DNA from: Karalla daura
Taxonomy: Eukaryota > Chordata > Actinopteri > Chaetodontiformes > Leiognathidae
Direction: 5' to 3'
Length of the DNA stretch: 64,000 nt
Assembly (NCBI GenBank): GCA_029224185.1
Contig: CM055207.1
Span: 10,147,073 to 10,211,072, forward strand
Shown in pieces: positions 54,684 through 64,000 of this stretch. The notes under the pieces are model-generated. The model ran no database searches, had not been told where the DNA came from, and worked only from the letters and a program-made list of their open reading frames with translations. The translations under genes were made by a program, and so were the position numbers. Numbering within the stretch: position 1 is the first letter of the stretch; every line of letters starts with the position of its first letter.

Positions 54684-55696
54684 AAATGAACTGTATTCTG
54701 TTATTATGAGAGGAATAATGTATTCTGATTACAGATAGATGTTGAAAGCACCAAAGCAGTCAGTTTGAAAGGAAATGGTTCGAACATGTCTTATAAAATG
54801 TGTCAAAATTGGCACCACGATGGAGGAAAGCTTATAAACTGTAACAGAATTCTTGGATATTGTTGATAAAAAAGACAGATATTGCCACTGTTTTGGCTGA
54901 GGAGTTTCTGTTTCATAGCTCTTTAATGTAATGGGAGCAAGACATTTAATAGTTGTGGTGGAAATTGAAATTACTTTTAAACCCTTTCATATCAAAGTCA
55001 TATCACACATTCAGTTTCAATCCAACAATGTCATGAGAGGTTAGTAAATTAGCAGGTTGTTGATAGCATGGTACAACTGTGTTCTGAAACTGGGGAACTC
55101 TAAATCCTGTTTCATCTAGACTAAAGAATAATTAGAGCATAATTAGATCATTTGACAACATTTTTTTACATTGACAGTGTCAAAGCACATTATTGAGTAA
55201 ATGTTAACTCTGAGTGACTTTTCTAAGTACTTAGCCTGGTTCTGTCGTCATAGAACGTATCCAAAACTGTCATTTTAAAGTTCACTATTAACCAGCTTCT
55301 AATCTCAGACCTGCCCATTAATTGTAATCAGAATACATGATATTCCCAATACAAAATATTAATCAGACGGAGTATTGAGTAACAGTGTTTGTATGTATCA
55401 GTTCAGTGGCTAGTGGTCTATTTTCGGGCTTTGTGATGCGCTACTCAGATTTAAGTGCAGTTAACGCGCTCTCACATTTTCTCCTCTTTGGTTGTGAGAC
55501 GAACGCCCAGGTCAGTATTGTAGTCCGGTTTAACGGTGAGACAATTCTCACGTATCCTGCCAAATTCAAAGCCAGCTTTCACCACTGCCATCCAGCTCAC
55601 TGTGAATAACAATGAACGGGACTTTCCTGCCGAGTACCCGTGGGTCTCTCCTCCAAACAGAATCATGCTGCACCTGTGCGCAAAGTGTTGGGAAAT

Positions 55697-55710
55697 CCAC
55701 TAGAAGGCAC
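55697..55710 (+). promoter_or_regulatory. candidate CTCF site downstream of vat1
   Basis: CCACTAGAAGGCAC fits the CTCF core CCASYAGRKGGCRS except for A at the K position. It lies about 1 kb beyond the predicted vat1 polyadenylation site. Its orientation is opposite to the candidate in the intergenic region. Confidence 0.3.
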
Positions 55711-56092
55711 ATTTTTTTATGCCTTGGTTTTTGTTTACAGAGCTACGGCACAGCGTGCATTACTTAGTAATTCCTATCCTTCGTTTACACTGGCAGTGGA
55801 TTAAAAAGTATTGAAAACCTCGCAGCCTGTTTTGCTATATCTCCGCTCGGTGCAAATTCATATGGAAGCTCTTACTTTGTAGTGATGGATCAACCCTTTT
55901 ATGCATTTTTTTTTCCTTTTGATTGCCAATCTGTTTTTTTTTGTGACATTAAGCACTGGAGTCCGAGCTCAGTAATGCAGATGTTTTGTCCAGCTGTGGG
56001 TGTAATTCAATGCCGAGTCGCTACAAAAGCACAAGAGAAAGAGTTTTCCCCTCCGTCCACATTCCTCTCTCCACCCTCTCAATCCTGCTCTC

Positions 56093-56094
56093 AG

Positions 56095-56142
<48 letters not shown>
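56093..56142. repeat. (TC)n microsatellite
   Basis: About 22 units in the vat1 3' flank. Confidence 0.95.
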
Positions 56143-56144
<2 letters not shown>

Positions 56145-57999
56145 GCTGAACTGTCTGAAAGCAGCATACAGTGTTTTCACTTGCAACAAAGCACTGTGAG
56201 TGACCTCTCGCTGATAGTGATTTATGTGATTTACATTGTGTTTTGCTTCTGGCCACCAGGGCTACAAGTGTTGATAAGTGTGTCCAGGTTTCCATCCCCT
56301 AGTATGAAGGAAGAGCTGATGTGGATTTGAAGCGGGAGCTGGAGTCGTCTTGTTATGGTTAAGACGATTTCATCTTTATTTTAGTGGCTTTGCTTATTCA
56401 AAAGGACCAATGTTTTCCTGCCCAGTCGACAGACGACCCTCCAGTTAGGATTTTATGCAGATTTTAGGTCGTGGTCATGTTTTTTTTTCTTTTAACAATC
56501 GAGCATGTAGTTCTCCAGATTTCAAAGAGAAGCCGGTGAAGATAAAACTGTAAAAGACACATTGAGACCTGATAATTTCTTACCAAAGATTTTAGCATTT
56601 AACCTGTCTTGAGTGCATAAACGTGCAGAAAACATAGCAACATAACCAAAAGTGAATCATGAGGAAGGTGATTTCACCAAATGACTTGTGAGTGGAGGTA
56701 AACGGTCTTTAACTTGTGCAGCAGGGGACATCTAGTGGTCAGTGGAAGATTGTGCCTTTAGATACATAACTCAGTTCCTCTCCATAGTGTTGTCTGTGAA
56801 CAACTGCCTCAAAAGACATCGGTCATTGGCTTCATCAGTCTGCTTAATTCTCAGCTGTCTTCTCGGTAAAAGCAGATTCCAGACTATGTTATGACCATCG
56901 GATCAATTCATCTTAAGAGATCCTTTATATTTTTACAGCAGTTTATATCCGAAATACACCCGTAGTATCTTTGAAGTCCAGACTCTAACGTCAACTATAG
57001 TGTGATCGATGGACTATTTGATACTAAGTTTAATTCTTAAAGCAGATTATGTGGAATAGTTGAGTATGGTACCGGCATAATGTGTTTTTTGCAGTTTTGG
57101 ACATCTTTGACAGGTATATAATTAAAAACCCTTGTGTAAGGATACATAACCCTCTTTCAAGACTTATGGACACTATTTAAAGTCATGCTTTTATTTTTCC
57201 AAAGTGAGAACCGGAGGCAAAGGTTCCAAGCGTATTTCATTAATACTGAACACTTTCCGTGTTTGCATTAATCAATGCATTGAAAAGCAGAGTATATTGA
57301 TTGACATATTTACAGTGATATAGCACAAAACTCTCCGTTCATACAATAAGGTGCTTTTTGGTCCTCCTCACACCCCTGGCTGTTCATCCTTTTTGGAGGA
57401 TCCTGCAGACTCAGCCCACCTCGACCTTTCTGTCTTATGCCCCTGTGTGTTGCTGCATTAATGATGGTGATTAATTGATGTTGCCTTATTTCATTTTTTG
57501 TAAACAAATGTCATGCACACTTGCTCTCTGTGTTCAAAAAGCACTAACTTTTATTAAAGTGTTTTATTAAAGTGTACTCCTACATCTTCCTCTAAGCGTT
57601 GTGTCACTAAACTGATTCTGTGTTGGTCAAAAGAAAGTGGCATCTCCAAGGCAGAGAAATACAAGTACAAGATCTGCACTGAATAAGTAAAGCACAATGT
57701 AATGGATTTCAAAATATACCATTAAAATGAGTCAGTCCCTTTCATGTTTCTGCAGGTAAATTACAGAGTGAATTTTTGTGATGAATGAAGTCTTTTCTTG
57801 CCATAAAACAATATATAATAATCATTTATTTCTTGGTTATATCTTGTATTATCAACCCATCTGTAACTAAAACCTTGAAATCAACAGTAAAACAAATAAT
57901 TCAAATCTGAATTTTAGTTGCATAGAACTGTAAATTAGTAAAGCACAAGTGACCGCTCCTGACTGATTCAGTTCATATTTGACCAAAAGGATCCATCAT

Positions 58000-58095
58000 G
58001 GTGATCTGGTGGGTAGCACCGTTCCCCCAGTGTGAGAAGGACCTGGGTTCGACTCCTGGGTTGGCCTGAGAGCCTTTTTCATGTGTTGTTTGCAA
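58000..58095 (+). repeat. SINE-like head fragment with B-box
   Basis: GTGGGTAGCACCG, GAGAAGGACCTGGGTTCGAC and CTCCTGGG give the 5' head only. GGTTCGACTCC (58046-58056) is a perfect Pol III B-box word. Confidence 0.55.
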
Positions 58096-58989
58096 GCTCT
58101 TGACATGACCACCAGCAGGGGTCCTCCTCCTGTAATGTTTGACATCAGCTCAACAGGACAGTCCCAGTTACTACCACTACAGTCCAGATCCTACATATCA
58201 CCACCGGGCATTATGAGTCTCCAGTGAGGGACAGAAATTATTTGTTGTAAACCCACTCCAGACTGGGTTTCTCTAACACTAATGGAGCGAAGTATTGTTT
58301 GCACAGATCAAAAGCACATACGCCCAAAAATGTAAACACTGAAACACCAAAGGAGAAGCAGGGAGTCTGTGTATAAAGGTTGGACGCTCCGATATGGTGA
58401 TAATCTTGTTGTGTGTTATCCAGAACAGATGTTTGACATCGTCCTGGAAAACTGGATCGTCCTTTCATTTAACCCTCAGCTGTCTGCAGTCTCATGCTTG
58501 TATCTGCAGCTGACTGAGGCCTCAAGAAACGCCTGTGCTTATTTTTAGGACGTCATTTGCAGCATGTGACAAAGTGACAATTTGGGTTGTGGAGAACCAC
58601 AGCACATGTCTGTGCCTTTGTATATCACTGTTAGTTACTTGCTGGTAGAGTTGTATTCTGTAAGCAACAGTATTGGTATTAATTGTTCTTTGAATAAATA
58701 TCCATTTGAGAATGAACAGCTCTGTACACCAGTTGCATGACAGCTGCTAGATTGGTGTCCATTTCTAAGTTGGAAGGGGTGTGACTACTCTGAAGCTCAT
58801 GTGACCTTTGACATGCAAACTGTATGAATCGGCATAAAGTCCTCAAAGCAAATTTTAAACATAAATAGATCGAACTGTGTTTGAATTACACTGAATGTTC
58901 AACACATTGTTATTAAAGTACTCAATCTCCCACAACATGACTTGGAAATTTGAGTTACTATCTCTCATTAAGAGTCTTCTGTTGTCCAG

Positions 58990-59125
58990 CAGACTCCCAT
59001 GACATCAGTGGATACAAACAAGGTAGGAAAATGAGTGACATTTCTAATGCAACCAGTGTTCCATAGCCACCTAGTCACCTTCCATAGGGCTCACTAATGC
59101 AGATGTTCCATAGTCCCCTTTAATC
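58990..59125 (-). repeat. short terminal copy of the GGGACC-TIR repeat family
   Basis: Read on the minus strand the block begins ATTAAAGGGGACTATGGAAC and contains GCATTAGAAATGTCAC, matching the starts of the 5.3-kb and 22.3-kb copies. The rest is missing. Confidence 0.35.
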
Positions 59126-59849
59126 CCTCCACCTTTAAATTCTTTGATAAACAAAACTATTCAGCAATAGCCATTCTGATGGTAATAATAGTATATAATA
59201 GAAATTGTAAAGTTTTGATGTTGCTCAGGACTCTACTTCCTGTTAGAGAAGTATGAGCTTCATGATAGCAAATCTGCACGAACAGGTTTATAAAAGATAA
59301 TCGTCATCCGATTTAATGCCTAAATGTAAAACCAAAACTCAGTGCCATACATTAAAGCCTGTCAAACAATAGTTTGTCTCATACTGCTTTAGATTTCAAG
59401 ATTTTTTTTATTATTCACTCACAGAGAAATGCAATTGCAAAGGACCCAAATGTGCAATCCAAGAAAAAAAAAAAAAACACAGCTATACAAATACAAATTG
59501 TGTATAAATTAACTAGGACAAGCCTTATGTACATGTTATCAATCAATATTGATATGTTACTCACGATTCTTATCTGTATACATTCTTACCTTGTCTGAAG
59601 ATATTACCTACTTATCTGTAGATTACTCTCAATTATGTGCAATTATGTTTGCAGTATAGCAAGTTATAAGTCGTAATAACTAAAGTTAAAGTTAATCAGT
59701 AAAGACATTGTAAAATAATGAACTCATATATTTATTTTTCTGTCTATCAATTATCTATACACATCAGGTATAGTACAAAATGGTAATTTATCTGATTTAT
59801 TACTTAAAAAATGAACGATTAAAATTAAAACTGTTGCCTGTTTGACGAC

Positions 59850-60075
59850 GGCGCTCTCCTCATAGCGGCGCGTAGAAGATGTGCTTTTACTTTGAAAGGT
59901 GACGCTGGAAGCTGCGCGCGCAACCCTACGTGCTTGACGCAGCGGCTAAATGGGAATACCCTCTGTGCTGCGGTGGGAGTCTCCTTTAAAAATCCTGCCC
60001 CGTCACTGGGATGCGGTCTCCGGAGCCGGTCACCTCTGCTGCCTACTCGTCTGATGCGTCCTCCGCCGGTAGGCC
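59850..60075 (+). promoter_or_regulatory. CpG-rich block, candidate promoter and first exon of an unseen gene
   Basis: CpG density rises sharply against AT-rich surroundings. Inside is an ATG (60011) opening a 58-nt frame that reads MRSPEPVTSAAYSSDASSA and reaches a GTAGGC donor-like site at 60069. I do not recognise the peptide and see no matching downstream exon in the window, so the remainder of such a gene would have to lie past the right edge. It could also be a noncoding CpG island. Confidence 0.3.
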
Positions 60076-61190
60076 CGACCCTCCCTCCGCTCCCGGTCAC
60101 ATTTTCCTTGTTTTTTTCCCCGGGTTTTCTCTCTTAACTATACACTGAAATGGCACGGTTTTGTCCCTATGCGTCCGATATGCGGCGAACCTCCAGCCGC
60201 TCATCCTAATGACTCCTGACAGGGCTGCGCTGTAATGACTTTCACCTCGTTCACAAATAGCTCTGCCAGGTTAAAATTAGCAGCCTTGGTTGTGTAAATA
60301 TGTCCTATTAATAATGTAGCTGCAGGGAGAGTACACACACACACATACGCACGCACACACACATAAAGACACACTTGGCAGGATGCGTCTGTGCGGACAC
60401 CCCTGCAGTCTGCAGGACCTTCAGATCGCTCTTAGTGTTAATGTCAAAGAGCTCAGAGCCTCTGACACATTACATTTCGACATTTATTGTTTTGCTTTTA
60501 TTAGAATACCATAGATATGTCTTTAAAATACAGCAGTGGTGCCAAGCTCTACATGTAACGCGTTACTGCCCTTTAATGTATATTTGTAGTGTATTCTACT
60601 CAAAGCCCTCAATGTAGTGGCAGGAGTTGGCCAACTTACAATTGTTAAAAAAGGTTGAGATGAAGCTATGAATCACATTTTGTTCCACATAACTGATTTG
60701 TCAGTTCTGCAAAAAGGTGTAGTTTGAAAATATAGACATAGATACAAGTGTTTCCAAAGACTGGTTGAAGGGTGGGGCTACTGAACTGTTATCTACTAAT
60801 CTATATGTGACAGTGGTGCCAAGCTCTTCACGCAAACACAGTACTTGTACTGACGTTTCATTTATATCAGTGGGACGTTACACTCACAGAGCTCAATGTA
60901 TTTATAGAGCACATGTTAAAATAACAGGCGTTGACCCACATATGTTGTAAGAAGGATGAGTAAAAATGTGTCATAAACAGATTTAAAAACAACAGATGAT
61001 AACATATCAAGATAAAACAAAAACAAAACAAAACCAAGAACAAAATGTATAGTAAGATGTCAAACAATGGTGGAGGCTCATGTTGAGCAAAGACAAGATT
61101 TGTTCATTCATAATGTGTATACATTGTATATGTGGCCCATTTCAAAGACCAAGCCAGTGACTTATGCTGCAGCAGTGTGTGTTTGTGTAC

Positions 61191-61295
<105 letters not shown>

Positions 61296-63064
61296 ATGGA
61301 TTGACACTGTTTGCACACATACACGTTGTGCAAGCTGCTTGACCTCCTTCAATCATAATCTTGAACTTGTCGGGGCATGCTTTCCACGTTTCTCTGCCAT
61401 TATTGCAATGCATTGCATTACATTGGAAATATAGGTTAAACATGCAACAGTTTAAGTCACCTGATTTTTTTTAGGGTTTTGTGTGTGAAATCTAGGTTAG
61501 GTCACGCTAACTGTCACAGATATTACATGGACCCTTTAAAGCACCTAAATGTGCATGGTTTGCTGGTGTCTTATAAAACATACAGTGTCTCCAGCGCAGC
61601 TTTTGACATAGACTATGACAATCATCACGACAATCTATGACAATGAGACCAGACTGGTGCTGAGGGCACGAAAAGAATTCAGACAGAAAAATCAGCACGT
61701 TTCAGTTCACAAAAGGAAAAAATGTTTTCTTCAGATTTCCTCTGTGAACAATCTAACCTTCACAATCTACCAACTAACCTCTTCCACCCACGCAGCCTTA
61801 AAATGCAAAGTTGGCAGCCGGTGAATCTTTATCTTCCGCAAACGCTCTTAAACTCTGCGTTACCCAGACGATTGTGAGGGCTGTTCCAGCATCTTTATAT
61901 CCTTCCTCTCAAAAACTGACCCAGTGCCGCTCAGTCTATATCATTGTCTTCCTGGAAAGTCCGTCCACTTGACCTCCTCATGATCACAGCGCAGAGCAGC
62001 AGATTGTTCCGGGTTCATGGCTCCATTCCTCGTCCTCCTCTGAAGCTTTAGATTCTGTGAAAGGATTTGGATTTTTAAGCTCATAAGCGGAGCCAGTTCT
62101 TCTTGAAATTCCCCTTTAAGCCTTCTCTCCTGAGTCTGTCACTTAGACGTTGTGGTGGCTGTGATGTGGTTTTATCAGACCATGGTGCATTCCCCTGAAA
62201 TCTACAGGCTGTGAGTGTTCGAGTTTGAACCTGCTTTTCCTGTCTGGAGGTCAGGGTTACTGAGTTCACTGCCTCTCAGTCCCTTGGGGGCTATGCTTCG
62301 CCTATATTGTAGAATGTTTTCTGGATATCAGCCCGGTAGTTTATAGCGTTTTAACGGATTAAAATGCCAGGATTTCTTTATCGGTGCAGTTTTATGCAGT
62401 TAATGCCAGAGTTTGGTTTCAGGGCTGCTAAAATATCAAAAGAGAAAACACAAATAGAGCATGTTGTTGTAGCCAGATAGGTAGAGCTAGGTTCATGAGA
62501 TTGAAGTTTTAAAGTTAAATATTTTAATTCAATAGTAGTTACGCTTTGTCTGGAATCACTAGATATTTCACCATCAAAACAGTGTTTGTCAAATTCAGGA
62601 AAGAGCTTTAAATGGATAAATCAGCTGGCTCGCAAAACACACTCTTTGTCCTCAGGTGGCAGTTGGAAAGCACAGAAAGCACTTTTACGCAAAAGATGCT
62701 GGATTCACACAAGGTACAAGTTGGTATAGAGTAATACATGAATGGATAAAAAAAATCAGTTAAGCAGCAAGTAAGTTAAGTAAAAGTGTAATTTAACTGT
62801 ATATTAGTACTTTTTACATCCCTCCACTGCTGATTTGTCCACCATTATGTGCTCCCCTTATGGTAAAGGTATGCAGCTCCTGGTCTCCCTTCACTTAGCC
62901 TGCAACATGGCAGCGACAGTGAAGCCCTTGTGCGACAGATATATCAGCTATGTAAATATGGAATTGGCTCTAGCCTGAGATCTGGCATACTGTATATAAA
63001 TAAATGTCTAAGAGAGTCTTCTCCCTCCCTCCCCCTCCCTTCCTCAGTGCTAAACAAACGGTGG

Positions 63065-63067
<3 letters not shown>

Positions 63068-63121
<54 letters not shown>
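63068..63121. repeat. (GT)27 microsatellite
   Basis: An uninterrupted dinucleotide run in the vat1 3' flank. Confidence 0.95.
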
Positions 63122-63125
<4 letters not shown>

Positions 63126-64000
63126 AGATTAGGAAGGAACTGGCTATAGGAGGTAAATCAGGGTCCATGGTCTGGACTCAAACAAAATCAAATTAACTTG
63201 CGAGGTTGTTCTCAGTGTGACAAACATCCTGTTTGTGTGTCGCTGAAGCCTAGCCACCCCCTTCCTTTCCTGTTGTAAACATGTTTCCCACTCAGCTCAA
63301 GGCCTCATTAAGAACATTTAACGCATTTCGATGCTTCCTCTGCTCCACATGCTTGAGTTTGATTGAACCCCGAACACAGTGTGAAGCTGCTGATGTTTTA
63401 TTTTTAGTTCGGAGTCAGTTGCGTTTTAGTTTGGAGTGAGTTGTGATATAACAGTGTTTGTTTTTCAAGTGTTTTGACCTAGAGATTCATGATGATTATC
63501 AGCACGGATCATTAAAGGCCTGACGCTGGAAAAAATGACGTTGCATACTTCAAGTTGATCGTCATCTCAAACATAAACCTTGGGCTGCTATCCCCTGTGT
63601 GGGTCTCTTTTACTGCTTTCTGAAAAAGAAAGCACGAATGCAGGGTGCTATAGATGTTGCATACATCAAATCTCTGAAGGTTTCAGCATCAAAACAATGA
63701 TATGTGGAAAGAATATGAGGGCAGTACTGCAAAAGCTAGAGCTATGGCTGCTAACGCTAACGCTAATGTTAATGCAAAAGCTAGCAAGAAGGCATCACAA
63801 GCACACTTGAGGCACTGGGTGAAATCTTTTTTGATTGACTGAGCAACTGATCCAGTGAAACAATAATAAATGCTTTTTTGAGTCATAACTGTTCTAGTTT
63901 TTGTTGTGATTACAACACCAGTGGTATCTGTTACATCATTCTTTCTGCATCATTCTTTAGCTCAGGTGTATATATAAACTATGAAAAGATGTTATTGCGC

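Overview
The window is vertebrate nuclear DNA and almost certainly from a teleost fish. It has long introns with GT-AG boundaries, about one sizeable microsatellite every few kilobases, and many degraded copies of dispersed repeats of the kind common in fish genomes. The species cannot be named from the sequence; an acanthomorph (spiny-rayed) fish is a guess.

Only two protein-coding genes can be supported, and both can be assembled completely from spliced exons. On the minus strand, rnd2 (Rho family GTPase Rnd2, 230 aa, five coding exons) runs from its ATG at 40792 down to its stop at 9036. On the plus strand, vat1 (synaptic vesicle membrane protein VAT-1 homolog, a quinone-oxidoreductase-like MDR protein, 425 aa, six coding exons) runs from 43928 to 54458. 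They are head to head with 3.1 kb between the start codons. The human RND2/VAT1 pair on 17q21 has the same arrangement, so this looks like an old conserved divergent gene pair. The two products do not act in one known pathway: Rnd2 controls actin and neurite behaviour, while VAT1 acts in lipid transfer and mitochondrial or vesicle membranes.

Layout: 1-9035, 3' flank of rnd2, noncoding, with dispersed repeats, a 38-bp perfect AT palindrome and a near-perfect RFX X-box. 9036-40792, rnd2, with a 21.5-kb intron 2 full of repeats and simple sequence. 40793-43927, shared 5' intergenic region with a strong CTCF-like site and an 18-bp palindrome carrying two CRE half-sites. 43928-54458, vat1. 54459-64000, 3' flank of vat1, mostly featureless, with a CpG-rich block near 59.85-60.1 kb that may be the promoter and first exon of another gene lying beyond the window.

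The best leads are structural. The acceptors of rnd2 exons 3 and 4 both have a (TG)n tract where a polypyrimidine tract should be. Exon 4, which is frame-neutral, is flanked by complementary (UG)28 and (CA)46 tracts in the pre-mRNA. A 266-bp hAT-like MITE with a perfect 8-bp target duplication sits inside another repeat. A recurrent TIR-ended repeat family and a 'TAGC-rich' duplicated segment are dispersed through the locus. I found no operon-like, CRISPR, phage or otherwise novel gene system.
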